From JBJXGF01 sp046153015 (lineage in GTDB: Bacteria > Actinomycetota > Acidimicrobiia > Acidimicrobiales > CAIXPF01), in the NCBI GenBank assembly GCA_046153015.1, contig JBJXGF010000278.1:1-12479 (forward strand): 12,479 nt of DNA, read 5' to 3'. Within the stretch, counting starts at the first letter, position 1. Each line of letters begins with the position of its first letter. A program made the translations under genes and the position numbers. The notes under the pieces were generated by a model that did no database searches, had not been told where the DNA came from, and saw nothing but the letters and a program-made list of their open reading frames with translations. Positions 5,914 through 12,479 of this stretch are shown here, one piece after another.

Positions 5914-7128
5914 TTGATCAGCAGGACGGCGTCGGCCCGCGGCCGGCTTCGCCGAGCGGCGGGCGCCGTTGGGCTCTGGGCGGCGGCGTCGGGGTGCGCG
6001 GTGCAGGCGCTGACCGTGTCGCCCCCCAAGCCGCTGCCGCCCCCGCCGGCCTCGCCCCGCCCGCCGCTCGCCGCCGGCGCCATCGCCCTCTTCGCCGGCA
6101 ACGGCGCCCTCGGCAACGGCACATCCGCCGTCGGCGGCGCGGCGCTCGACACGGCGCTCAACTCCAACCAGACCCTCGCCGTCGACGCGGCCGGCAACGT
6201 CTTTCTCGCCCAGTACTACGCGAACGTGATCTTCAAGATCGACGTGAGGGGCGTGATCACCCGCTTCGCCGGCGCCGGCGCCACGGCCTGCAACGGCCCG
6301 AACGCCTGCTTCAGCGGCGACGGCGGCCCGGCCGACCAGGCGAAGCTGTTCGGCCCGGTGGGGATGACCTTCGACGACGCCGGCGCGCTCGTGTTCGTCG
6401 ACGACCAGAACGCCCGCATCCGCAAGGTCGACGCCCAGGGCGTGATCACCACTGTGGCCGGCAACGGCGAGAAGACCTTCCGCGACGGCCTGGCCCCCTC
6501 GGCCAGCTTCCACGACCCCGACGACGTGGTGGCCGACGGCGTCGGGGCGCTGTACGTGACCGACTATTACAACAGCCGGGTCCGCAAGGTCGCCGCCGGC
6601 CGGGTGTCGACCATCGCCGGCGGCGGAGGCGACCGGAACAGCGGCGACGGCGGTCCGGCCGCCGCGGCCAGCGTGGCCACGCCGACGGGGATCGCGCTCG
6701 GCCTCGACGGCGCCCTCTACGTGTCGTCGCTGCACCACCACGTGGTCCGGCGGATCAAGGACGGTGTGATCAGCACCTTCGCCGGCACGGGCCAGCCTGG
6801 CTTCGGCGGCGACGGCGGCCCCGCCTCCGCGGCGAGGATCAAGAACCCGAACGGCCTGGCCGTGGACCGCGACGGCAACGTGTACGTGGCCGAGATGGGC
6901 GACGAGCTGGTCTTCGCCGACGCCTCCAACGGCGGCGACCGCGTTCGCCGCATCGACCGGAACGGGGTGATCACCACGGTGGCCGGCGACGGCGCCGACG
7001 CCTACGACGACGGCGGCGGCCGGGCGCTCGCCGCCAGCTTCCAGGCGCACGGCATCGCCATCGACCGCTGGAACAACCTGTTCATCGCCGACCCCTTCCA
7101 CCGCCGGGTGCTGCGCGTGCAGCTGTAA
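5914..7128 (+). CDS. NHL-repeat beta-propeller, probable secreted lipoprotein
   Basis: From the TTG at 5914 the protein has 404 residues: an arginine-rich N-terminus, a short hydrophobic stretch and a lipobox-like ASGC with Cys28, which suggests lipid anchoring outside the membrane. A Pro-rich linker (about 37-51) follows, then six NHL-type repeats starting near residues 56, 113, 176, 230, 284 and 351. Most blades open with GVITxxAG or a variant, and three carry SGDGGPA or GGDGGPA; each then has a D-x-x-G-x-x-Y/F-V/I-A/T-D core. Six blades would make a full propeller. NHL propellers usually bind proteins, RNA or ligands, and no catalytic residues were seen. The start is uncertain: no Shine-Dalgarno is clear, TTG at 5896 is an alternative, and the open frame runs upstream into the MFS gene. 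It diverges from the MFS operon. The partner is unknown. Confidence 0.78.
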   Translation: MISRTASARGRLRRAAGAVGLWAAASGCAVQALTVSPPKPLPPPPASPRPPLAAGAIALFAGNGALGNGTSAVGGAALDTALNSNQTLAVDAAGNVFLAQYYANVIFKIDVRGVITRFAGAGATACNGPNACFSGDGGPADQAKLFGPVGMTFDDAGALVFVDDQNARIRKVDAQGVITTVAGNGEKTFRDGLAPSASFHDPDDVVADGVGALYVTDYYNSRVRKVAAGRVSTIAGGGGDRNSGDGGPAAAASVATPTGIALGLDGALYVSSLHHHVVRRIKDGVISTFAGTGQPGFGGDGGPASAARIKNPNGLAVDRDGNVYVAEMGDELVFADASNGGDRVRRIDRNGVITTVAGDGADAYDDGGGRALAASFQAHGIAIDRWNNLFIADPFHRRVLRVQL

Positions 7129-7238
7129 CGGTCTCGTTCCTGCGGCGTCGGCGTCGGCGGCGGCCCGGACCGACCGGCCCCTCAGGGCGGCCCGAACGGC
7201 CCTGGTCCACCGGCTGCGGGCCGCGCCAGCCTGGGCCG

Positions 7239-7712
7239 ATGACCGCTGATGGATCGACGCAGCGCAGCGCGGCGCACAAGGCCGCCGTGGTGCTCGGCGC
7301 AGGCGCCCTGGTGACCGGCGGGCTCGGCGTGGTGCTCGGGCTGTTCGTCGCCGTGCTGCTGATCGGGCCGCTGCTGTTCTGGCTGGCCTGGAGCCGGCTC
7401 GGCCTGGCCGATTCGATGGCGCTGCCCGAGCTCGGGTTCTGGCCGATCGTGCTGGCGACGTTGTTCCTCACCGTGGGCTGGTTCGGCAAGACGCTCATCA
7501 CCGGGATCGTGTTCCTCGTCGACCCGACGTGGCTGCACGGGTCGACGGCGAGCTCGGTGAGCTGGCCGGCGCCGACGCTGCGGAACTTCGTGGCGGTCGC
7601 GCTGCTGGCCATGCTCGCGGCGCGTCCCCACGCTCGCGCCCATGGCGGCGCCTCGGCGGCGTCTGGGCGCAAGTCGAGCCCGGCGAAGCGGACGCCGGTC
7701 AGCGTCGGGTGA
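7239..7712 (+). CDS. Small integral membrane protein, unknown function
   Basis: A 157-residue protein from ATG 7239. A polar N-terminus of about 13 residues leads into a long hydrophobic block (about 14-52) that could hold one or two membrane helices. A second segment spans about 66-94 (starting GFWPIVLATLFL), and a weaker one (NFVAVALLAML) lies near residue 118. The last 28 residues are basic and Ser/Ala-rich and should be cytoplasmic. Codons have the strong G/C third-position bias of real genes here, while the opposite strand lacks protein-like character. No Shine-Dalgarno is obvious. I do not recognise the family. It follows the NHL gene by 110 bp on the same strand and could be cotranscribed, and it converges on the second luciferase-like gene. 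Confidence 0.65.
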   Translation: MTADGSTQRSAAHKAAVVLGAGALVTGGLGVVLGLFVAVLLIGPLLFWLAWSRLGLADSMALPELGFWPIVLATLFLTVGWFGKTLITGIVFLVDPTWLHGSTASSVSWPAPTLRNFVAVALLAMLAARPHARAHGGASAASGRKSSPAKRTPVSVG

Positions 7713-7723
7713 GCGGACGCAGC

Positions 7724-7744
7724 CGGCGCCGGGCATCGGCGCCG
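7724..7744. terminator. Candidate bidirectional hairpin terminator
   Basis: CGGCGCC (7724-7730) pairs perfectly with GGCGCCG (7738-7744) around the 7-base loop GGGCATC. The hairpin fills most of the 34-bp gap between two convergent genes, 11 bp after one stop and 2 bp from the other. No T-run follows on either strand, so it would have to act like the U-less terminators proposed in actinomycetes. Some self-complementarity is expected by chance at this GC content. Confidence 0.4.
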
Positions 7745-7746
7745 CC

Positions 7747-8736
7747 TCAGCGCGTGAGGATCGACGCGAACGAGCGCAGGCCCCGCTCCCAGTCGGGCCG
7801 CATCGTCGGCCCCATCACCCGGGTGGCGCCGAGGGCGGCGAGGGCGTCCACCCGCTCGGCCAGCCGGTCGGGCGTGAGGGCGTTGGCGGCGGCGAAGGCC
7901 TCGAGCTCGCCTCGATGCCGCTCGGAGAACTCGTGGTCGTGCTCGCTCACCGCCACGGTGTGCCGATCGTGCACCTTCAGATGGCGGGTGGCTTCGGGGA
8001 AGCGACGGATCATCTCCAGCCACTCGGCGCCGCCGGGGAGCCGCTCGACGGGGAACGAGGCGAACCCGTCGTAGGCGAGGTGGTAGCGCAGCGTGAACAG
8101 CAGGCGGGCCGCCTCGATGACCCGCGGGGAGTCCGCCGCCTCCCCCGCCTCGAGCGGGATCCCGGCGAGGGGCAGCTGCAGGCGGGCGAAGCCCGACGGG
8201 GTGTCGCCGAGCGGTCCGCCGTAGATCAGCCCGTCGCACTCGCGTGCCAGCGCGATTCCCTTGGGTCCGTTCGCGGCGATCACGAGCGGCACGGCGATCG
8301 GGCGCGGGGGCGCGTAGCCGGGCGGGTGGATCATCTGGTGGACGGCGCCGTCGATCAGCACCTCGTCGCCGCGGAGCAGCCCGCGCAGCTGCTCGACGAA
8401 GCGGCGCAGGTACGCCCAGGTGAGCGGGCGCTGACCCATCGCCATGCGGCCGGTGAAGCCGGTGCCGAGGCCGACCTCGAGGCGCCCCGGCGCCTGGTGG
8501 AGGATCGTCGCGATGGCCGACGCCTGCGCCATCGGATGGCGCAGGTGCGGGATCAGCACGTACGTGCCGACCGTGATGCGCTCGGTGCTGCGCAACGCGT
8601 CGGCGACCGTGAGCCAGATGTCGGGCTCGAGCGCCGGCGAGTCGAAGAAGCCGATGTAGTCGAAGCCGAGGGCCTCGGCGACCTGTGCTTGGCGGCCGGC
8701 CTCGAAGCTCGACGCGAACCCACACCCGAACTCCAC
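7747..8736 (-). CDS. Luciferase-like oxidoreductase, possibly F420-dependent
   Basis: A 329-residue member of the luciferase-like TIM-barrel superfamily. The N-terminal EALGFDYIGFFDSP (21-34), ITVGTYVLIPHLRHPMA (54-70) and GRLEVGLGTGFTGR (84-97) are the expected core motifs, and VIAANGPKG marks the later cofactor-binding part. It lacks the EHHF motif of the other luciferase-like gene in this window and is shorter. The GLGTGFTG form resembles methylene-tetrahydromethanopterin-reductase-like, F420-using proteins, so F420 is plausible but not proven; FMN remains possible. The start is GTG at 8736 with no clear Shine-Dalgarno, so the message may be leaderless or start elsewhere nearby. It diverges from the CoA-transferase gene across a 108-bp shared regulatory region, which hints at common control. 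The two luciferase-like proteins are distant relatives rather than a recent duplication. Confidence 0.88.
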   Translation of the reverse strand: MEFGCGFASSFEAGRQAQVAEALGFDYIGFFDSPALEPDIWLTVADALRSTERITVGTYVLIPHLRHPMAQASAIATILHQAPGRLEVGLGTGFTGRMAMGQRPLTWAYLRRFVEQLRGLLRGDEVLIDGAVHQMIHPPGYAPPRPIAVPLVIAANGPKGIALARECDGLIYGGPLGDTPSGFARLQLPLAGIPLEAGEAADSPRVIEAARLLFTLRYHLAYDGFASFPVERLPGGAEWLEMIRRFPEATRHLKVHDRHTVAVSEHDHEFSERHRGELEAFAAANALTPDRLAERVDALAALGATRVMGPTMRPDWERGLRSFASILTR

Positions 8737-8760
8737 GACCCGTGCCTACACCAGGCCGCC

Positions 8761-8794
8761 GAGCGGGACAACCGGAGCGGGACGACCAGAGCGG
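8761..8794. promoter_or_regulatory. 14-bp direct repeats in a divergent promoter region
   Basis: GAGCGGGACAACCG at 8761-8774 is followed directly by GAGCGGGACGACCA at 8775-8788 and by a third partial copy, GAGCGG, at 8789-8794. The two full units differ at two positions. They lie midway between the divergent starts at 8736 and 8845, where a regulator controlling both genes would bind. A nearby interrupted palindrome, GCGGCC-G-GGCCGC, starts within the last repeat. No -10/-35 boxes were assigned. Confidence 0.45.
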
Positions 8795-8844
8795 CGGCCG
8801 GGCCGCTCGACACGGCAGTCCCGGCGGCGACATGATCGGCGGCC

Positions 8845-11256
8845 GTGCTGGGGATCCGAGTGCTCGACTCGACCACGTGCCGCGCCGGCGCCTACTGCAC
8901 GCGGCTGCTGGCCGGGGCGGGCGCCGAGGTCCTGCTGGTCGAGCCGCCGGGCGGGCATCCGCTGCGGCGCGCCGAACCGCTGCTCGACGACGGACGCTCG
9001 GCGGCGTGGGCCTACCTCTCGGCCGGCAAGGAGCTGGCCGGCGCGGCGCGAGGGGCGCCGGACCCCCGCGGGTTCGACGTGGCGGTGATCTCGGTGAACG
9101 GGGATCCTGCCGACGGCGCCGCGCGCGCCGCCGAGCTGCGCGCCGCGCACCCCGGCCTGGTGGTGGCGGCGCTCTCGCCGTTCGGGCTCACCGGCCCCTA
9201 CGCCGGGTGGCGGGGCGCCCCGCTCGTCGATTGGGCCTCGGGCGGCTACCTCGCCCTGTGCGGCGAAGCCGACCGCTATCCGCTGCCCGGCGGCGGGCCC
9301 TGGGCGACCCACCTCGTCGGCTCGATCGCCGCCGTCGGCGTGCAGGCCGCCCTGCGCCGCGCCCGACGCGACGGCCGCGGCGACCTGGTCGACGTGGGCG
9401 CGATGGGCGCCCTGGCCTGCGCCCACCAGTGGTCGATCACCCTCTTCACCCATCAGGGCGTGGTGAAACGCCGGTGGGGCAACCGGGTCGGCGAAGCCCA
9501 CCACCCGCTGTCGCTCCACCCGTGCCGGGACGGATGGGTGTGCATCGCCTCGGTCACCCGCCCCCAGTGGGAGGGGCTGTGCCTCGCCATGGACCACCCC
9601 GAGCTGCTCCTCGACGAGGCCCTCTACGTCCCCGCCGAGCGCTTCGACCGGGCCGACCAGCTCGACGTGCTGATCAACGGCTGGACCGCCACCCGCTCGG
9701 TGAGCGAGGTCGTCGCGCAGCTGCAGGACAACTTCTGCCCCGCGGCGGCGGTGCGCTCGCTCACCGACAACCTGGCCGACCCGCACCTCGAGGCGCGGGG
9801 CTTCTGGGTGGAGGCGCCCGACCTGTCGTCGCCCGCCCGCATGCCCGCCGCGCCGTTCCGGCTCACGGTCGCGCCCGACGCCGCCCCCGAGCCGCCTGAG
9901 GCGACCGAGGCGACCGCGCCTCGGGCGAGGACCACGAGCGCCGCCCCCGCGCGCGGCGGCCTGCCCCTGGCCGGGCTGCGGGTGGTGGAGTTCTCGATCG
10001 CGTGGGCCGGGCCCCTCGCCGGGCGGATGCTGGCCGATCTGGGCGCCGACGTGGTGAAGGTGGAGCACCCGACGGCCCGCGGGATCGCCGTGACCGCCGG
10101 CGGGCCGGGCTCGGGGTGGGACGCCGCCGCGTGGCGCCGAGGCACGCTCCCCCCGCCCCGCCACCGCAACGGCGTGTACCCCGACGGCGACCCGGGCGTG
10201 CGCTGGTGGAACCGGCTCGGTCACTTCAACAAGATCAACCGGGGCAAGCGCAGCCTGTGCCTCGACGTGAAGGCCCCCGGTGGACGCGACGTGCTCGACG
10301 GGCTGGTCCGCCGGGCCGACGTGGTCTTCAACAACTACAGCCCGCGCGGCGTGCGCTCGCTCGGCATCGACCACGCCTCGCTGCGCCGCCTGAACCCCCG
10401 CGTGGTCACGGTCGACCTCTCCGGTTTCGGGGCGGTCGGGCCGGCGGCCGAGGCGGTGTCGTGGGGGCCGATCCTCGACGCGGCGAGCGGCCTGGCCGAC
10501 GCCACCGGCTACCCCGGCTCCGGGCCGTACAAGCAGGGCCTGGCGTTGCCCGATGCGGTGGGGGGCTTCACCGGCGCGTTCGCGATCCTGGCCGCGTTGC
10601 ACCACCGGGAGGTGCTCGAGCGCGCCGTGCACGTGGACCTCTCCCAGCTCGAGGCCGTGCTCTGCCTGGCCGGGGACCACGCGCTGGCGGCCTCGCTCAG
10701 CGGCGCCCTCCCGCCCCGCCGCGGGGCGCGCTCAGCGCTCCACGCACCCCAGGGCGTGTACCCCTGCGCCGGCGAGGACGGCTGGGTGGCGCTCAGCGTC
10801 GACGGCGAGGCGGCATGGGCCGCGCTGCGCCGAGTGGTGGGCGGCCTGGACCGCGCCGCGTGGGCCGACCCCGCGGCGCGACGCGCCGACCACGACGCCA
10901 TCGACGAGGCGATCACCACGTGGACAAGAGGCCGGGACAAGCGGGCGGCGATGGCCGCGCTGGCCGAGGCCGGCGTCCCCGCCTCGGCGGTGATGACCAA
11001 CCGGGATCTGGTGGAGGACCCGCACCTGGCGGCGCGGGGCTTCCTCGTGACGCTGGACCAGGCCGACTGCGGCCCGCTCGCCTTCCCGGGCTTCCCGGTC
11101 CGCTTCGACGAGACGCCGGTGGATCTGCGGCCCACCCCCGCGCTCGGCGCCCACAACGAGGAGATCCTCGGCGAGCTCGGCTTCTCGCCCGACGCGATCG
11201 CCGCGCTGGCGGCCGCCGGTGCGATCGCCTGGGCGCCCCCCGACGCGGAGGCGTGA
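8845..11256 (+). CDS. Tandem-domain class III CoA-transferase (CaiB/BaiF family)
   Basis: An 803-residue protein with two family III CoA-transferase domains, about twice the usual 380-430 residues. Domain 1 (about 1-345) opens with GIRVLDSTTCRAGAY and AEVLLVEPPGG. Domain 2 (about 373-803) opens with LAGLRVVEFSIAWAGP and DVVKVEHP. An Ala/Pro/Thr-rich linker joins them. Asp183 (DLVDVGAM) and Asp598 (HVDLSQLEA) sit at the position of the catalytic Asp that forms the acyl/CoA thioester intermediates. Domain 2 keeps the NRGKRSLCLDVK segment and all later motifs; domain 1 is shorter there and lacks it. The family moves CoA between carboxylic acids, or racemises acyl-CoAs, in the cytoplasm. Single-domain relatives form interlocked dimers, so the fusion may be a built-in heterodimer. 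The start is GTG 8845, without a strong Shine-Dalgarno. It diverges from the luciferase-like gene; the substrate acid is unknown. Confidence 0.9.
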   Translation: MLGIRVLDSTTCRAGAYCTRLLAGAGAEVLLVEPPGGHPLRRAEPLLDDGRSAAWAYLSAGKELAGAARGAPDPRGFDVAVISVNGDPADGAARAAELRAAHPGLVVAALSPFGLTGPYAGWRGAPLVDWASGGYLALCGEADRYPLPGGGPWATHLVGSIAAVGVQAALRRARRDGRGDLVDVGAMGALACAHQWSITLFTHQGVVKRRWGNRVGEAHHPLSLHPCRDGWVCIASVTRPQWEGLCLAMDHPELLLDEALYVPAERFDRADQLDVLINGWTATRSVSEVVAQLQDNFCPAAAVRSLTDNLADPHLEARGFWVEAPDLSSPARMPAAPFRLTVAPDAAPEPPEATEATAPRARTTSAAPARGGLPLAGLRVVEFSIAWAGPLAGRMLADLGADVVKVEHPTARGIAVTAGGPGSGWDAAAWRRGTLPPPRHRNGVYPDGDPGVRWWNRLGHFNKINRGKRSLCLDVKAPGGRDVLDGLVRRADVVFNNYSPRGVRSLGIDHASLRRLNPRVVTVDLSGFGAVGPAAEAVSWGPILDAASGLADATGYPGSGPYKQGLALPDAVGGFTGAFAILAALHHREVLERAVHVDLSQLEAVLCLAGDHALAASLSGALPPRRGARSALHAPQGVYPCAGEDGWVALSVDGEAAWAALRRVVGGLDRAAWADPAARRADHDAIDEAITTWTRGRDKRAAMAALAEAGVPASAVMTNRDLVEDPHLAARGFLVTLDQADCGPLAFPGFPVRFDETPVDLRPTPALGAHNEEILGELGFSPDAIAALAAAGAIAWAPPDAEA

Positions 11257-11304
11257 GCGGGCCGGGCTGGTATCTCGGCCGCGGCGACCGGGCTCTGCAC
11301 GGCC

Positions 11305-11883
11305 ATGAAGAGGCGCGGGTGGTTGCTGCTGATCTCGGCGCTAGGCGCCTGCACGACGCCGGCGGCGGGCCCGGGCGGCGGTGAGTCGGCTCCGAGCGCG
11401 GCGGGGCCGACGTGGGAGCAGGTGAAGGACGCCGAGATCCCCGGTTTGTGCACGCACCCGCCGACGCGGCTGGTGGACGGGCAGGACGTGTCGCTCGGGC
11501 CGCTCGAGGGGCGCTTTCGGCTGCTCACCACGCTGGCCGACGGCGGGCCGGCGTGGACCCCGGATCTACGCAGCCGGGCCGGCGAGGCGGTGACCGCGGT
11601 GGTGGCCGAGTGCGACGCCGGAGGCGCCCCGTGGCCCCACCTCGTGCTCTACTTCGACCAGGCCGGCCGGTATCGGGCCTCGACCGCGTTCGAGGAGTAC
11701 GACTGGGCCGCGCTGGGGCTGGCGGGACCGGCCCGCAACGGCGTGACTCGCGTCGCCGCCGCCGCCGACGGACGCCTGGAGGTCGACCTGCTGGCCGAGC
11801 GCCCCGGCGACGCCTCCTGCTGCCCGTCGGGCGCGGCGTCCCTCGTCGCGTCGCTCGTGGACAGCACGGTGGTAGTGGATTAG
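11305..11883 (+). CDS. Probable lipoprotein, unknown function
   Basis: A 192-residue protein with a classic lipoprotein signal: MKRR, a hydrophobic WLLLISAL stretch and the lipobox LGAC with Cys16 as the predicted lipidated residue. A Gly/Pro/Ser-rich linker (about 17-35) precedes a globular domain. Cys49 (IPGLC), Cys103 (AECDAGG) and a Cys172-Cys173 pair (SCCPSG) could form disulfides outside the cell. I do not recognise the domain with confidence; small actinobacterial lipoproteins of the LppP/LprE kind are a loose comparison from memory. It starts 48 bp after the CoA-transferase and may be cotranscribed with it, though no Shine-Dalgarno is visible. Its TAG overlaps the stop of the convergent MFS gene. 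Confidence 0.78.
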   Translation: MKRRGWLLLISALGACTTPAAGPGGGESAPSAAGPTWEQVKDAEIPGLCTHPPTRLVDGQDVSLGPLEGRFRLLTTLADGGPAWTPDLRSRAGEAVTAVVAECDAGGAPWPHLVLYFDQAGRYRASTAFEEYDWAALGLAGPARNGVTRVAAAADGRLEVDLLAERPGDASCCPSGAASLVASLVDSTVVVD

Positions 11884-12479
11884 GCGCGGGACGCGAGCGC
11901 CAAGGCGAGCGCCATCAGCGCGGCGCCGAGGAGGTAGAGCCAGGCCGGGCCGGCCACGTCGAACACGGCCAGCGCGGCCGCGGGGCCGACGAGGCGGGCG
12001 GCCGCGGCCGCCGACTGCTGCACGCCCATCACCGCGCCCCGCTCGGCGGGCGGGGCGGCGGCGCTCACCGCGCTCGACAGCGCCGGCGTGAGCAGACCCT
12101 GGCCCAGCGTGAGCAGCCCGACCGCCGGCGCGAGCGTGGCCCACCCCGCCGAGGGGGCGAGGAGCACGAGGCCGGCCAGGTTGGCGAGCAGCCCGACGCG
12201 CAGCACCCGGGCCTCGCCGAACGCGGCGACGGCCCGGCCCACCAGCGCCCCCTGCACGACCGCCAGCAGGAGGCCCACCGCGGCGAACACCAGCCCGGCG
12301 GAGGCGATCGTGAGGCCGACGCGACGGGCGCCGAGCAGCGAGAACGTGGCCTCGAACGCGGAGAACGCCACCGCGCCGAGGAAGGCCACGAGCACGAGGC
12401 GGCCCAGCCGGTCGCGCCGACCCATGCGGGCCAGCGCCGCCCACGGCGAGGGCCGAGCCGCGCCGGCGGACCCGGCCGG
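11880..12479 (-). CDS. MFS transporter, C-terminal half (5' end beyond window)
   Basis: The frame is open from the right edge of the window to a TAA at 11882-11880, giving 199 residues. It starts in a polar loop (SPWAALARMGRRDRLGR) and continues with about six hydrophobic segments, which matches the cytoplasmic loop and TM7-TM12 of a TetA-like MFS permease. A GxxxPALSSAVSAAAP-type loop followed by ERGAVMGVQQSAAAAARLVGP is typical of the TM10-TM11 region. The internal ATG at 12425 would give a 181-residue half-transporter; it is more likely an internal Met, because the coding frame and loop sequence continue upstream. The substrate is unknown. It is convergent with the lipoprotein gene, with a 4-bp overlap. 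Confidence 0.85.
   Translation of the reverse strand, partial: PAGSAGAARPSPWAALARMGRRDRLGRLVLVAFLGAVAFSAFEATFSLLGARRVGLTIASAGLVFAAVGLLLAVVQGALVGRAVAAFGEARVLRVGLLANLAGLVLLAPSAGWATLAPAVGLLTLGQGLLTPALSSAVSAAAPPAERGAVMGVQQSAAAAARLVGPAAALAVFDVAGPAWLYLLGAALMALALALASRA

Noticed and set aside
3298..7101. A 1267-codon open frame on the minus strand
   Set aside because: It overlaps several well-supported genes in other frames and has a repetitive Arg/Gly/Ala composition without a recognisable domain.
8845..11256. Two separate CoA-transferase genes joined by a sequencing error
   Set aside because: The frame is continuous through an Ala/Pro-rich linker with normal codon use and no start or stop signals at the junction; a real fusion is the simpler reading.
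11880..12425. A complete 181-residue half-size MFS protein starting at 12425
   Set aside because: The frame stays open with plausible MFS loop sequence up to the window edge, so this is a gene cut by the window rather than a natural half-transporter.

Overview
This is a very GC-rich window with strong G/C bias at third codon positions, frequent GTG starts and mostly close-packed genes. It holds two luciferase-like flavin/F420-type oxidoreductases, two short-chain dehydrogenases, a tandem class III CoA-transferase, three MFS permeases and two probable lipoproteins. That mix fits a high-GC actinomycete, perhaps Acidimicrobiia or a relative. The lineage is an inference from gene content and composition; there is no rRNA or marker gene. 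I see no tRNA, rRNA, CRISPR array, transposase or prophage gene.

Layout, left to right. (1) Positions 1-146 hold a perfect 22-bp palindrome, six 12-bp tandem repeats that may encode the acidic C-terminus of an upstream gene, and a G-run cluster. (2) A rightward pair of SDR genes (186-1019 and 1030-1809) is 10 bp apart; both depart from the SDR catalytic tetrad, the second at every position. (3) A leftward run, read from 5750 down to 1842, encodes an MFS permease, a luciferase-like monooxygenase and a DHA2-type MFS exporter; the first two look translationally linked. (4) Divergent from it are a six-bladed NHL-repeat probable lipoprotein (about 5914-7128) and a small membrane protein (7239-7712). 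(5) A second luciferase-like oxidoreductase (7747-8736, leftward) diverges from an 803-residue CoA-transferase with two CaiB/BaiF domains (8845-11256) across a 108-bp region carrying 14-bp direct repeats. (6) A small lipoprotein (11305-11883) converges on the C-terminal half of an MFS permease that runs off the right edge; their stop codons overlap.

Together the enzymes resemble an accessory catabolic or detoxification locus for a hydrophobic substrate: oxygenation by luciferase-like enzymes, alcohol/ketone interconversion by SDRs, CoA activation by a CoA-transferase, and transport by MFS proteins. The substrate cannot be read from the sequence, and the frequent strand switching means at least five transcription units rather than one operon. 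I found no clear evidence of a wholly new system. The best leads are the SDR lacking its catalytic residues, the asymmetric CoA-transferase fusion, and the permease-monooxygenase-permease operon.
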